Source: an uncultured Pelagibacteraceae bacterium
Lineage (GTDB): Bacteria > Pseudomonadota > Alphaproteobacteria > Pelagibacterales > Pelagibacteraceae
DNA: 64,000 nucleotides
NCBI GenBank assembly: GCA_902594235.1
Contig: CACJLJ010000002.1
Location: forward strand, 279,267-343,266
Reading direction: 5' to 3'
Positions within the stretch are counted from its first letter, which is position 1; each line of letters starts with the position of its first letter. The translations under genes and the position numbers were made by a program. Positions 1 to 9,698 of this stretch are shown here, piece by piece. The notes below the pieces were generated by a model. The model was not told where the DNA came from. It ran no database searches and worked only from the letters and a program-made list of their open reading frames with translations.

Positions 1-965
1 GACCAGATGCTGAAGAGTTAATGAATTACACATTAACAAGAAATATCAAAAAGCTTTCTGTTGGTCAGGTTGTTTATTCTGCTATGTGCTATGAAAATGG
101 AATGATGTTCGATGATGGAACTTTATTAAGATTAAGTGAAACTGGTTTTAGATGGATTTGTGGTGATGAATATGCTGGTGAATGGCTAAAAGAGGTAGCT
201 AAGAAAAAAAACTTTAAAGTAAATGTAAAAAATTCTACAGATCAAATTAGCAATGTTTCTATTCAAGGACCTAAAAGTAGAGAAATTCTAAAAAAATTAA
301 TTTTTACTCCTCCTACTCAACCATCAATAGATGAATTAGAGTGGTTTAGATTTACAATTTGTAGAGTTGAAGAACTTCAAGGTATTCCGCTAATAGTTTC
401 AAGAACAGGTTATACAGGTGAGCTTGGTTATGAGGTTTGGTGTCATCCAAAAAATGCACCTGAGGTCTGGGACAAACTTATGGAAGCTGGAAAAGATCAT
501 GGTTTAATTCCTGCAGGATTTGCAGCTTTAGATAAATTAAGAATTGAAGCAGGTTTAATTTTATTTGGGAATGAGTTTGATGGTCAACAAGATCCTTTTG
601 AAGCTGGGATCGGTTTTGCAGTACCCCTAAAAACAAAAGAGGAAGATTTTATAGGAAAAGAAATTTTAAAAGAAAGAAAAGCAAATCCTCAAAAAAAACT
701 TGTTGGTTTAGAGCTTATTGGAAAAGAACATGCTAGTCATGGTGATTGTGTGCATGTTGGAAGATCACAGGTTGGGATAGTGACAAGTGGCTGTTTATCA
801 ACAACTTTAAATAAAAATATAGCTTTGTGTAGAATTGATACTCAATATTCAGAACCTGGCACAGAAGTTGAGGTTGGAAAAATTGATGGTCATCAAAAAA
901 GAATTTCTGCAAAAGTTGTAGCATTTCCTCATTTTGACCCTAAAAAGACTAGAGTAAGATCTTAA
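1..965 (+). CDS. GcvT-family folate-dependent aminomethyltransferase/demethylase (5' partial)
   Basis: The reading frame is open to the window edge (frame 3, with PDAEEL before the first in-window Met at 21), so the N-terminal part of the protein lies outside. Visible family features are GQVVYSAMCYENG, the QGPKSREIL block, SRTGYTGELGYEV, a DPFEAGIGF block and the C-terminal PHFDPKKTRVRS. These match alphaproteobacterial GcvT relatives that move one-carbon units from methylated amines to tetrahydrofolate. It overlaps the next start by one base (TAATG) and sits with an FAD oxidoreductase and GlxBCD/Mgs genes, so an amine-demethylating role is inferred. Substrate (glycine, sarcosine, dimethylglycine) cannot be decided from sequence alone; DmdA is a more distant alternative. 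Confidence 0.85.
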   Translation, partial: PDAEELMNYTLTRNIKKLSVGQVVYSAMCYENGMMFDDGTLLRLSETGFRWICGDEYAGEWLKEVAKKKNFKVNVKNSTDQISNVSIQGPKSREILKKLIFTPPTQPSIDELEWFRFTICRVEELQGIPLIVSRTGYTGELGYEVWCHPKNAPEVWDKLMEAGKDHGLIPAGFAALDKLRIEAGLILFGNEFDGQQDPFEAGIGFAVPLKTKEEDFIGKEILKERKANPQKKLVGLELIGKEHASHGDCVHVGRSQVGIVTSGCLSTTLNKNIALCRIDTQYSEPGTEVEVGKIDGHQKRISAKVVAFPHFDPKKTRVRS

Positions 966-1315
966 TGGCAAAAACTACAAAAGATTTATTAGAATTTTGG
1001 GAAGATCAAATGAAACTATCTCATATGTCTAGTAATTACTTTTTTAGGAAATCACCCTCACATTATCATATGATGCTTCTTGTAATGCATGCTTTTAAAT
1101 ATAAAGAAAATCTGACTGTTGAAGAATTGAAGACAAAATTATTTAAAACTTCACGACCAAAGTCTGCTTTAATGATAAATGAGGCATGTGAAAAAGGTTT
1201 TTTTTTCCTTGAAAAAACTTCTGGTGATCAAAGAAAAAAACACATCAAACCAAGTGAGTCTTTTATTCAGGAGTTCAACCAATATTTGGCAACACTTAAA
1301 AATCTTAGTTTCTAA
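965..1315 (+). CDS. Small MarR-like winged-helix protein
   Basis: A 116-residue protein whose start overlaps the stop of the GcvT-like gene (TAATG), so the two are translationally coupled. Residues about 35-110 look like a MarR-type winged helix: a helical block, then EELKTKLFKTSRP as recognition-helix region, a turn, and SGDQRKKHIKPSE resembling the MarR wing and the following 'DxR' strand. It may regulate the amine cluster locally. No partner or ligand can be read from the sequence. The call rests on pattern only. Confidence 0.6.
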   Translation: MAKTTKDLLEFWEDQMKLSHMSSNYFFRKSPSHYHMMLLVMHAFKYKENLTVEELKTKLFKTSRPKSALMINEACEKGFFFLEKTSGDQRKKHIKPSESFIQEFNQYLATLKNLSF

Positions 1316-1376
1316 AGGATAAATAATTAATTACTTATATATTTTATATATATAAAAAATTATATATTTACGTCGC

Positions 1377-2723
1377 ATGAAAAATAAAGATGTTGGTATG
1401 TCATTACCGACAAAAGCAAAAGTGGTTATAATTGGTGGAGGAATCCATGGTTTAAGTACTGCTTGGAAATTATCAGAAACTTATAAAAATCCCGGTGACA
1501 TAATAGTTTTGGAAAAAAAAGATACTGCCGCGGGTGCAAGCGGAATAGCTTGTGGTGTAGTGAGAAATAATTACTTCCAACCAGCAATGAGAGAATTAAT
1601 GGCTCATTCAGTTTCTGTATGGGAAAGTGACCCAAAAGCATTTAAATACAATCCAGTAGGATATTTGCAAATCTCACCAGAAGTAATGCATGAAGATGTA
1701 GCAAGTATTTACAAACAACAAAAAGCGATTGGATATGAGTCTGTTTTCATAGAAGGTGAAAAAGATTGCTCGAATTATATGAAAGGTATTTTTGATGATT
1801 GGCAGGCACAAGGCATCACATCAATTCTCCATGAAAAAAAAGGTGGCTATGCATTTAATAAAGATTCAATTAAAGCTCTCGAAAAAAAATCCACATCTAA
1901 CGGTGTTCAAGTAATGAAAGGTGTAAAAGTTACAGGTTTTAAAAGAGGAAGTAATAGTAAAGCGGTAACAGGTGTTGAAACAGATAAAGGTACAATTGAT
2001 TGTGAACAAGTGGTTATTGGAGCTGGGCCTTGGGCTAGAGATTTTTGGAATATGCTAGAATTGCCTAAAACTGCAAATATAAAAGGTAAAGATGGTAAGA
2101 TGCATGTTACTGATATGTGGACTTATTGGATGCTTCAAGAAGGTGTTATTGGAGTTGAACCTGATTTTTTAAAAACAAACGATGGAAAACAACCACCTGT
2201 TGTTCATGTAGACTCGACTGCACCACTATATTCTGACAAAACAAAAAAATTAATTACAGATAAAATATGGGGAATTTATTACAAACCAGATATTGAAGGT
2301 TTAGGAGTTCAGGGTGGAACATCTCCTTACATAGTAAAAAAACATTTTGATAAAGTGAATGTTGATCCTTATGGAATTGAGTCACCGGAATATCAAACCA
2401 CTGATGCATTTAGCGAAATGTGGTGTTCAGCACTAGCACATTGCCAAAAAAGATTTGAGGGAAAATCTGATTTATATCGAAAAGGTCCATCGGGAGGACT
2501 TGGATGTATGACCCCAGACTCGTTTCCAATCTTTGATAGATTTTTTGAAAATGTTTATATGATAGCTGATGCAAATCATGGATATAAAATGATTGGAGTT
2601 GGTGAGCTAGTCGCAAAAGAAATTCTTGGTACTGAAAGTGATTTATTAAAACCGTTTAGATTCAACCGTTACGAGAAGGGTGAACTTCACCCTACTTCGA
2701 ACAGTCCTTTTCCTTGGAGTTAA
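1377..2723 (+). CDS. FAD-dependent amine oxidoreductase, sarcosine oxidase beta/dimethylglycine dehydrogenase-like
   Basis: A 448-residue DAO-family flavoprotein. The dinucleotide-binding motif VVIIGGGIHGLSTAWKL is at residues 16-32, followed by VLEKKDTAAGASGIACG typical of covalent or tightly bound FAD amine oxidases. The C-terminal DANHGYKMIGVGELVAKEIL segment corresponds to the flavin/substrate loop of SoxB-like enzymes. It likely oxidises an N-methylated amino acid or N-methylglutamate, with the methyl group passed to folate by the upstream GcvT-like protein. The 61-bp AT-rich gap before it (1316-1376) probably carries its own promoter. No separate SoxA/D/G-type subunits are present in the window, so it may act as a single-subunit dehydrogenase. 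Confidence 0.85.
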   Translation: MKNKDVGMSLPTKAKVVIIGGGIHGLSTAWKLSETYKNPGDIIVLEKKDTAAGASGIACGVVRNNYFQPAMRELMAHSVSVWESDPKAFKYNPVGYLQISPEVMHEDVASIYKQQKAIGYESVFIEGEKDCSNYMKGIFDDWQAQGITSILHEKKGGYAFNKDSIKALEKKSTSNGVQVMKGVKVTGFKRGSNSKAVTGVETDKGTIDCEQVVIGAGPWARDFWNMLELPKTANIKGKDGKMHVTDMWTYWMLQEGVIGVEPDFLKTNDGKQPPVVHVDSTAPLYSDKTKKLITDKIWGIYYKPDIEGLGVQGGTSPYIVKKHFDKVNVDPYGIESPEYQTTDAFSEMWCSALAHCQKRFEGKSDLYRKGPSGGLGCMTPDSFPIFDRFFENVYMIADANHGYKMIGVGELVAKEILGTESDLLKPFRFNRYEKGELHPTSNSPFPWS

Positions 2724-2791
2724 ACTTCAAGCCTAGACACTAATAAATTTTTCAGCTACGTTTGAGTAAATATTAATTCATTGAGGGGAAA

Positions 2792-4261
2792 ATGACAGAT
2801 CTAGAAAAACATGTTAACCAACCAGGTAGAGCTAAATTAGTAAAAAGAGTAAGGGAAAAAATTAATGAGTTAGGAATAACTTATATTTATTATCAATTTA
2901 TTTCAGTAACAGGAAGAGTAGTAGGAAAAGGAATTCCAGCAGATCATTGGGAAAGAACAGCAGAAAAAGGCTTTCAATTAGTATACGGAGCTACAGCAAA
3001 TTTATTTTTAGATCGTCATAACAATTATATTGGATATGGACCTGAGGCTATGGAACTTGTGGGTATTCCTGATCCTGAAACATTTTGTCAATTACCTTGG
3101 GATAAAAGAGTAGGTCGAGTTTTTGTAACTTGTTTTAGAAATAGAGAAGAAAGAAATAATCCAGGTGGTCATTTAACTTCTGATTGCAGAGGAAATTTAA
3201 GAATTTTTATGGATGAATTCCAAAAAAAACATGGTCTTGAATTAAGAGTTGGAACTGAACCAGAAATGATGTGGCTTACAAAAAATCAAGACGGTACTCC
3301 AACAGGTAAAGGATTTTCTAAACCATTCTGTTATCACATAGATCAATTTGAGTCTTTAAGACCAGTGTTTATGAAGGTAATAGAATATGCAAAAGCAATG
3401 GGTCTTGACATGATTCAAGGTGATCATGAGGATGCTCCTGGTCAATTAGAATTAAACTGGACATACGATAACGTATTAAGAAATGCGGATAGATTATCTA
3501 CATACAGACAAATTTGTGCACAAGTCGCGAGAGAACATGGTTTGATTGCGTGTTTTATGACTAAACCTTTTATGGGCGTTTCAGCAAGTGGATGTCATAC
3601 AAACATGTCTTTATGGAAAGGTGGAAAAATTAAACTGAATAAACTTGGAAATAAAACTTTACCAGGTGTTGAAGAAGTCTTTAGCTATGTTGAAGGTGGA
3701 ACTAATACCTTTATGCCAGATACAAAAGATATGCAGTTACCGGGTAAAATTGGTTTGCAATCGATAGCTGGTATCATGGAACATTTACCTGCGTTAACCG
3801 CTTTAGGCTCATCAACAGTAAACTCTTACAGAAGATTATGGGACCAAGGTTTTTGGGCACCTGTTTATGCTGACTGGGGTTATCAAAATAGAACTTGTGG
3901 ATTAAGAGTATCTGCACCTGGAAGATTTGAATATAGGTCAGTAGACTCTATGCATAATCCATACTTATTAGGTGCAGCTTTATTAAAAGCTTGTGACCAT
4001 GGAATAAGTAATAAAATGAAACCTGCTGCTCCAGAATCTAGAAATATTTATGAAGCACAAAAAGCAGGAAAAGACGTTAAAAAACTTCCACTAAGTTTAG
4101 GTGAAGCTTTAGCAAGATTATCTGAGGATGAAGTTATTAAATCTGCTATGCCAGATGAAATGTATAAAGTTTTTCACTGGTATAAAAATGATGAGTGGGA
4201 AAGATTTTTAGGAGCAACAACTCAATGGGATCTAGATACGTATTTAGATTGCTTACCATAA
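2792..4261 (+). CDS. Type III glutamine synthetase-like ligase (GlnT/gamma-glutamylmethylamide synthetase relative)
   Basis: A 489-residue glutamine synthetase fold protein. Visible GS blocks are the beta-grasp N-terminus, the metal-binding GTEPEMMW segment, the DHEDAPGQLELNW block, the GCHTNMSLW block and the NSYRRLW nucleotide loop, ending APGRFEYRSVDSMHNPYL. It starts at an ATG preceded by GAGGGG. It is followed 24 bp later by GlxB/MgsA, so it probably belongs to an amine-assimilation operon and gamma-glutamylates an amine (methylamine in GmaS) or ammonia. It is longer and clearly different from the second GS-like gene at 9919, so the two are likely not redundant. Confidence 0.85.
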   Translation: MTDLEKHVNQPGRAKLVKRVREKINELGITYIYYQFISVTGRVVGKGIPADHWERTAEKGFQLVYGATANLFLDRHNNYIGYGPEAMELVGIPDPETFCQLPWDKRVGRVFVTCFRNREERNNPGGHLTSDCRGNLRIFMDEFQKKHGLELRVGTEPEMMWLTKNQDGTPTGKGFSKPFCYHIDQFESLRPVFMKVIEYAKAMGLDMIQGDHEDAPGQLELNWTYDNVLRNADRLSTYRQICAQVAREHGLIACFMTKPFMGVSASGCHTNMSLWKGGKIKLNKLGNKTLPGVEEVFSYVEGGTNTFMPDTKDMQLPGKIGLQSIAGIMEHLPALTALGSSTVNSYRRLWDQGFWAPVYADWGYQNRTCGLRVSAPGRFEYRSVDSMHNPYLLGAALLKACDHGISNKMKPAAPESRNIYEAQKAGKDVKKLPLSLGEALARLSEDEVIKSAMPDEMYKVFHWYKNDEWERFLGATTQWDLDTYLDCLP

Positions 4262-4285
4262 AAAATACTAAGAGAGGAAAAGTAT

Positions 4286-5230
4286 ATGTGCGGAATAGCA
4301 GGATTAATTCATAGAGGAAAATCTTCAAAAGTTGGTCATGAACTACAAGGAATGTTGCAAGCTCTAAAACATAGAGGAGAGGATTCTACGGGTTATGCTT
4401 TATATGGAGATACTGATGGAAAAAATTTCATCATGAGATTCAAAGTGGGTGAAAATGTTGGTGAGGGAAGTACATCAGTTGCAGAAGATGTGTCAGTTTA
4501 TGATGAAAGAAAAAAGATTGTAGATAGTTACCTTTCTGAAATGGGAGCAAAAATTATTAAAGAAGATAGAATTCTTCCATATTCTCTAAGATACGAAATT
4601 GAATACAATAAAAAAGATTTATTGGAATTTTCACAAAAAATAGAAAGTATCCCAGGTGTTGAAATTCTTTCAATGGGAAAATCATTAGAAGTAATTAAAG
4701 ATCTCGGAAATGCCAAAATGGTTTGCGAAAGATACAATCTAGACAAATTAGTTGGAACACATGCAATTGGTCATGCCAGAATGGCAACGGAGTCTGGTGT
4801 AGATATCAAATCAGCCCACCCTTTTTGGGGTTATCCTTTTAGTGATGTTTCAGTTGTTCACAATGGTCAGTTGACAAATTATTGGAACAACAGAAGAGCT
4901 CTAGAAAATAAAGGAATGCGTTTTATGTCTGAGTGTGACTCAGAACTTATAGCTGTTTATTTGGCAGAAAAAATGAGAGATGGGGCTTCACTAGAGGAAG
5001 GTATGAAAGAGTCCCTTTCAGGTTTAGATGGTGTTTTTACTTATTTCGTAGCGACAAAAGACTCTTTAGGTATGGCAAAAGATACAATGGCTGCAAAACC
5101 TTTAGTTTTATATGAGTCTGATGATTTAGTCGCAATGGGCTCGGAGGAAATAGCAATTAGATCAATATTGCCTCAAGAAATTGATACTTATGATCCGTTT
5201 GATGGAGAGGTAAAGGTATGGCAAATTTAA
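4286..5230 (+). CDS. mgsA: Class II glutamine amidotransferase subunit, GlxB/MgsA type
   Basis: A 314-residue protein starting MCGIAGLIHRG: Cys2 is the N-terminal nucleophile of class II (Ntn) amidotransferases. The oxyanion and Arg/His motifs HAIGHARMATESG and VVHNGQLTNYWN follow, as does the CDSELIAVYL region. It is the glutaminase-like domain of glutamate synthase expressed as a separate protein. With the next two genes it forms a split synthase that in methylotrophs makes N-methylglutamate from glutamate and methylamine (MgsABC), and in rhizobia is called GlxBCD. Its stop overlaps the next start. Confidence 0.88.
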   Translation: MCGIAGLIHRGKSSKVGHELQGMLQALKHRGEDSTGYALYGDTDGKNFIMRFKVGENVGEGSTSVAEDVSVYDERKKIVDSYLSEMGAKIIKEDRILPYSLRYEIEYNKKDLLEFSQKIESIPGVEILSMGKSLEVIKDLGNAKMVCERYNLDKLVGTHAIGHARMATESGVDIKSAHPFWGYPFSDVSVVHNGQLTNYWNNRRALENKGMRFMSECDSELIAVYLAEKMRDGASLEEGMKESLSGLDGVFTYFVATKDSLGMAKDTMAAKPLVLYESDDLVAMGSEEIAIRSILPQEIDTYDPFDGEVKVWQI

Positions 5231-6072
5231 AAAACGTTACAAAAAAAACAAAAGCCCAGGCAATGGGTATGCACTCAGAAGTTTTAACAGGTAGAACACA
5301 ACAAAAATTTTTTAATCCTGATGAGGCAGAAAATTTTTATTACTTTGGAACTTATGATGTAGATTTTAATAAAAGAACAGATCTTGATGTTAAAGATATG
5401 ACTGCAGCAGATGCAAATAAAGAAATTGATAATTTAATGAGCCAAGGTTATGGAACTATAGTTATTAAAAATCCTCAAGGTAAACATAGTATAGGTGTTG
5501 GAATTTTAAATAAACTAAATTTAATCTTTGAAGGTAGTTTGGGTTATTTTGGAATAGGTTCATGCGATGGACCAATTGTGCGAATCAATGGTAGAGTTGG
5601 TTGGTCATGTGCCGAAAATTTGATGGCAGGTAAGGTGGTTATTGAAAAAAATGCTGGATCTTGTTTTGGAGCAGCCATTAGAGGTGGGGATTTAATATGC
5701 AAGGGAAGCGTTGGTGCTAGAACCGGTATTGATATGAAGGGCGGAACTATAATTATTGGCGGAGATGCTGGTGCTTTTACAGGGTTTATGATGCAAAGAG
5801 GAAGAATAATTATCCTGGGTAATGTAGGGATAAATCTAGGTGACTCAATGTATGATGGGACAATTTTCGTAGGTGGAGAAATTGGTTCTTATGGTAGTGA
5901 TGCAGTTGACGCCGAATTAACAAAAAGTGATCAAGATTGGCTAAAAAGAAAATTGAAGGTTGCTGAAATCGGTGAAAATTTTGATGTAAGTAAAATGAAA
6001 AAAATTGTAGCTGGTAAAAAATTATGGAACTACGATAATTTAGAACCTACTGAGAAAAAAGGAGCAATTTAA
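5218..6072 (+). CDS. mgsB: GXGXG-domain subunit of split glutamate synthase, GlxC/MgsB type
   Basis: A 284-residue protein made mainly of the right-handed beta-helix GXGXG domain found at the C-terminus of glutamate synthase large subunits. Repeated glycine-rich turns are visible, such as GIGSCDGPIVRINGRVG, GAAIRGGDLICKGSVGARTG and GDAGAFTGFMMQRGRI. It overlaps mgsA by 13 bp and its stop shares bases with the start of mgsC (TAATG at 6070-6074), so the three are translated as a unit. Its role is structural, linking the amidotransferase and FMN subunits in the family. Confidence 0.88.
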   Translation: MANLKNVTKKTKAQAMGMHSEVLTGRTQQKFFNPDEAENFYYFGTYDVDFNKRTDLDVKDMTAADANKEIDNLMSQGYGTIVIKNPQGKHSIGVGILNKLNLIFEGSLGYFGIGSCDGPIVRINGRVGWSCAENLMAGKVVIEKNAGSCFGAAIRGGDLICKGSVGARTGIDMKGGTIIIGGDAGAFTGFMMQRGRIIILGNVGINLGDSMYDGTIFVGGEIGSYGSDAVDAELTKSDQDWLKRKLKVAEIGENFDVSKMKKIVAGKKLWNYDNLEPTEKKGAI

Positions 6073-7490
6073 TGCCAAAGAAAAAAAAGAAAAAAAACGG
6101 TAAATTAAAAACTAATGGGAATGTTGGTGGAAAAGCTGACGTACATTTAAGTAGCAATGGATCAAGAAATAAAAGTCTACTTGGTCATAATGCAATTTTT
6201 ACTCCAGAAGTAATAGATGATATTCATATAAAATCTCAATTAGGAAGATACAGAATGCGTGGAATGGCATTAATGAAAAAAATTCCTACTTTTGACGATT
6301 TAGTTTTCTTGCCAGGTACTCTTACTAGGTTTGTAATTGAAGGTTATAGAGAAAAATGTGAGACAAAGACTGTAATTGGTCCAAGATGTGAAAATCCGAT
6401 TGAGTTAGACATTCCAGTTTATATCACTGGTATGAGTTTTGGAGCATTATCATATGAAGCTAAAACAGCTCTTGCAAGAGGAGCAACAATGGCTGGTAGT
6501 GCAACATGTTCAGGTGAAGGTGGAATGATACCTGATGAAAGAAGATATTCAGAAAAATGGTTCTATCAATGTATTCAATCAAGATATGGATTTAATCCAC
6601 ATCATGCGCAACTTGCAGATGGAATTGAAGTATTTATTGGACAAGGACAAAAAGTTGGAATGGGCGGACACTTAATGGGTCAAAAAGTGACTGATCAAGT
6701 TGCTGAAATGAGATCATTACCATCTGGTATTGATCAAAGATCTCCAGCAAGACATCCTGATTGGTTAGGTCCAGATGATTTAGCGTTAAAAGTAGAAGAG
6801 TTGAGACAATTAACAAAAAATAAAGTTCCAATTCAATTAAAATTAGGAGCATCTAAAGTTTATGATGATGTTCGTATGGCAGCAAAATGTGATCCAGACT
6901 CCATATATCTTGATGGTATGGAAGGATCCACAGGAGCTGGTCCACACATCGCGGCAGCTAATACAGGTATTCCAGGTATTGCTGCAATCAGAGAGGCTCG
7001 AAGAGCGTTAGATGATGTAGGTAAAACTGGGAAAGTAACTTTAATTTATGCTGGTGGTGTAAGAGATGGTGCTGACATGGCTAAAGCATTAGCTTTGGGT
7101 GCAGATGCAATAGCTATTGGAACAGGTTCTATGATCGCTCTCAATTGTAATAAAGATATTCCAGAAGCAAATTTTGAAAAGGAAATGGGTGTAAAAGCTG
7201 GTGAATGTTACCATTGCCATACTGGAAGATGTCCAGTAGGTGTTGCTACACAAGATCCAAAACTTAGAGCTAGATTAAATCCTGATGATGCTGCATTAAG
7301 AGTTTATAATTATCTTCACTCAATGACTCTTGAAGCACAATTGTTAGCTAGAGCTTGTGGTAAAACTAATATTCATTCTCTAGAGCCTGAAGATTTAGCG
7401 GCACTAACATCTGAAGCATCTGCTTTAGCTAAAGTTCCTTTGGCAGGTACTAATTATACTGTTGGAGTTGATAACTTCCATAAAATTTAA
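6072..7490 (+). CDS. mgsC: FMN-binding glutamate synthase-like subunit, GlxD/MgsC type
   Basis: A 472-residue protein with a Lys-rich N-terminus (residues 1-15) and then the FMN-binding TIM barrel of glutamate synthase. Visible motifs are YITGMSFGALSYEAK, a GEGGM block, QLKLGASK, DSIYLDGMEGSTGAGP, YAGGVRDGADMAKALALGAD and the Cys cluster CYHCHTGRCPVGVATQDP, which matches the [3Fe-4S] site region. It catalyses the FMN-dependent half of glutamate or N-methylglutamate synthesis. It is the third gene of the split synthase operon. Whether methylamine or ammonia is the true amine donor cannot be decided by sequence. Confidence 0.9.
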   Translation: MPKKKKKKNGKLKTNGNVGGKADVHLSSNGSRNKSLLGHNAIFTPEVIDDIHIKSQLGRYRMRGMALMKKIPTFDDLVFLPGTLTRFVIEGYREKCETKTVIGPRCENPIELDIPVYITGMSFGALSYEAKTALARGATMAGSATCSGEGGMIPDERRYSEKWFYQCIQSRYGFNPHHAQLADGIEVFIGQGQKVGMGGHLMGQKVTDQVAEMRSLPSGIDQRSPARHPDWLGPDDLALKVEELRQLTKNKVPIQLKLGASKVYDDVRMAAKCDPDSIYLDGMEGSTGAGPHIAAANTGIPGIAAIREARRALDDVGKTGKVTLIYAGGVRDGADMAKALALGADAIAIGTGSMIALNCNKDIPEANFEKEMGVKAGECYHCHTGRCPVGVATQDPKLRARLNPDDAALRVYNYLHSMTLEAQLLARACGKTNIHSLEPEDLAALTSEASALAKVPLAGTNYTVGVDNFHKI

Positions 7491-7498
7491 AGGTAGCT

Positions 7499-7915
7499 AT
7501 GGTTAAAAAAAAAAATAAAAAGAAAATTACAAAATCAGTAACTGTTAAAGACCAACAATTGGGTAAGAAAAAGGAAACAGCCAGAGAAAAGATGATTGGT
7601 CAATCAATTGGCTACAGGTATGATGTTAATCTTCTTCCAGACTATTCTAAAATAACTCCTTTTTTAAAAAAATATATTGATGCGATGGGCTGGGATGATT
7701 TAAATTGGCTAGAAGATGTTCATATGGGATATGAAGAAGGTAGACCAGCTGTTTTTTGTAGAAATGCTAATGGTTGGGTAACAATTCCAAAATCAATCAA
7801 ACTTCCTAATAATCAACAAGACAGAGACATGATTGCCAGAGAGCTTTTAGTAAAATTTCAAATGTCTCCAAAACATCCTCTTGTTGATTTGAAAAAAGCT
7901 TACTTAAAATTTTAG
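7499..7915 (+). CDS. Conserved protein of unknown function in the amine operon
   Basis: A 138-residue soluble protein 8 bp after mgsC. The N-terminal 30 residues are strongly Lys-rich, and the rest includes DYSKITPFLKKYIDAMGWDD and a Trp/Gly-containing block (VFCRNANGWVTIPKS). No signal peptide or membrane segment is seen. I do not recognise a family. Its tight position at the end of the mgs/glx operon suggests an accessory role there. Confidence 0.7.
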   Translation: MVKKKNKKKITKSVTVKDQQLGKKKETAREKMIGQSIGYRYDVNLLPDYSKITPFLKKYIDAMGWDDLNWLEDVHMGYEEGRPAVFCRNANGWVTIPKSIKLPNNQQDRDMIARELLVKFQMSPKHPLVDLKKAYLKF

Positions 7916-8040
7916 AGTCACAATCTAAAGTTGATTATTTTTTTTTATATTACGTCCTTCTTGGGTTTTTAAAGCTAGTTTCGTTTGTCACCATCCTAAA
8001 AATTTTATAGGGTTTTGAAAAACTAATATGGAGAGAGGAT

Positions 8041-9441
8041 ATGACTGATCAGTTAGCTGCTCTTACTACTATATTTACAGAATTTTACTACTGGATAACA
8101 GTGGTACTGATGTTTTTAATTCACGTCGGTTTCTGTATGTATGAAGTTGGGGCTTCTCGATACAAACATCACCAACACACTCTTATGAAAAACACAATGC
8201 TGATACCTTTAGTAACAGTAACTTGGTTTTTATTTGGTTGGTGGATTTACTGGGCTTTTCCAACGGGACCGGGACTAGCTCCGTCAATTATGAATGAAAG
8301 CACTGCGTTAATAACCGATGACTCGGCATTCAGTGCTAAATTCTATACAGCTACAAGTCAATTAATGGCTGTTAACTTAGGTGACCACATTTCAGGTGTC
8401 TTTTGGGCTGCATTCTTATTATTTTCATGGACTGCTGCTTCAATCGTTTCTGGAGCAATCATTGAACGGATTACAACTTTTGCATTTGGAATTCTTGCAA
8501 TTGCAATAGGATCTGTATTTTGGGTAATTGATGCTGCTTGGGGATGGCACTTTGATGGATGGATGCTAAAACTTTTAGGATATCATGATGCTTATGCATC
8601 AGGAGTAATTCACGCTATTGCAGGTGGATTTGCTTTAGGAGTTCTTATGGTTTTAGGACCAAGAATTGGTAAATTTTCATCAAGTGGTGAACCAAGAAAT
8701 ATTGGACCAAGAAATCCTTGGCTAGTTACAATTGGATTATTTTTAATTTATACTGGCTTCTGGGGATTCTATGCCGCGTGTAATATTCCAATATTTAATT
8801 TGGGACCTGAGTATGGCATGGAAGGTATATCATACTGGACAGCTACAAACATATATGTAACACCTACTACACTTAGTGGTATTACTTTTAATTTCTTGAT
8901 GTCATTATCAGGAGGATTATTAGCAGGATATTGGATCGCAAAAGGTGATCCTTTCTGGACTTACTCAAGTGGACTAGCAGGAATCATATGTGCTTCAGCA
9001 GGTAATGATTTATATCATCCAATTCAATCAATGATCATAGGTATGATCGGTGTAGTGCTTTCGTACAAATTACATTATTGGGTTGAACGTAAGTTCAAAA
9101 TTGATGATGCAGTGGGTGCTGTGGCTGTTCACGGTTATGCAGGTTTTATAGGCTTAATAATTTGTGGTTTTGTCTTAAATGGTTATCCATCGTCTGGTTA
9201 CAGTGTTGGCGCTATGTGGGACGGAACAACTTACGCAGCTATAAATCCGCTTGGAATGTTTATTGGAGCAATAATAATGTTTGTTGTTCTTGGATTAATA
9301 CCAGGCTACATCATAGCTAAAATTTTACACGGAATGGGTAAACTTAGAATTCCGCGTGAGGTTGAAATAGCTGGACTAGACTATGAAATAATGGAAACTG
9401 CTAAATCAGATGAGAAAGCAGTTGCGTCCGCAACCAGGTAA
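8041..9441 (+). CDS. amtB: Divergent ammonium/methylammonium transporter (Amt family)
   Basis: A 466-residue polytopic membrane protein with about 11 hydrophobic segments. The two pore histidines of the Amt family are visible in DAYASGVIHAIAGG and AVGAVAVHGYAG, and a conserved cytoplasmic tail survives as REVEIAGLDYEIM. It is preceded by GGAGAGAGGAT. The sequence is quite different from the Amt domain at 50726, with a long first periplasmic region (residues about 70-110). Placement next to Mgs/GS genes fits uptake of ammonium or methylammonium. The 125-bp leader (7916-8040) has no gene; I did not recognise a riboswitch in it. No GlnK gene is adjacent, unlike most proteobacterial amtB loci. 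Confidence 0.9.
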   Translation: MTDQLAALTTIFTEFYYWITVVLMFLIHVGFCMYEVGASRYKHHQHTLMKNTMLIPLVTVTWFLFGWWIYWAFPTGPGLAPSIMNESTALITDDSAFSAKFYTATSQLMAVNLGDHISGVFWAAFLLFSWTAASIVSGAIIERITTFAFGILAIAIGSVFWVIDAAWGWHFDGWMLKLLGYHDAYASGVIHAIAGGFALGVLMVLGPRIGKFSSSGEPRNIGPRNPWLVTIGLFLIYTGFWGFYAACNIPIFNLGPEYGMEGISYWTATNIYVTPTTLSGITFNFLMSLSGGLLAGYWIAKGDPFWTYSSGLAGIICASAGNDLYHPIQSMIIGMIGVVLSYKLHYWVERKFKIDDAVGAVAVHGYAGFIGLIICGFVLNGYPSSGYSVGAMWDGTTYAAINPLGMFIGAIIMFVVLGLIPGYIIAKILHGMGKLRIPREVEIAGLDYEIMETAKSDEKAVASATR

Positions 9442-9452
9442 AGGAGAAAAAT

Positions 9453-9683
9453 ATGGCAACAGTTACAAACTGGATTGATCACCTAAATAAACCTGCAGAT
9501 CAAGTTGCAGGTGCTATTTATCCTGGTGCTGGATCTAGTGAAGGCTTATTAGTGATACTTGCTATCATTATATGGATAGGTTGGCATGTCTTGACTTCGA
9601 AATCTGAAAGTGAGGAACTTGAAAGATTATCAAGAAAAAGACATGGTCCAAATGATCATAAAAGCAATATTACCGATTGGTAA
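9453..9683 (+). CDS. Small single-pass membrane protein, Amt-linked
   Basis: A 76-residue protein 11 bp after amtB with an AGGAGAA ribosome-binding site. One hydrophobic segment is at about residues 31-47 (LLVILAIIIWIGWHVL), with an N-terminal polar segment and a charged C-terminal tail rich in Arg/Lys/Glu. No family is recognised. Co-transcription with amtB suggests an accessory subunit or assembly factor, but this is inference. Confidence 0.7.
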   Translation: MATVTNWIDHLNKPADQVAGAIYPGAGSSEGLLVILAIIIWIGWHVLTSKSESEELERLSRKRHGPNDHKSNITDW

Positions 9684-9698
9684 TAAAAACTAAAATTT

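Noticed and set aside
1368..7960. Shared TTACGTC motif upstream of the FAD oxidoreductase and amtB
   Set aside because: Only two copies of a 7-mer with different surroundings; not enough to claim an operator.
7916..8040. Glutamine riboswitch in the amtB leader
   Set aside because: I could not find the conserved aptamer core or a convincing set of stems; a covariance-model search would decide.
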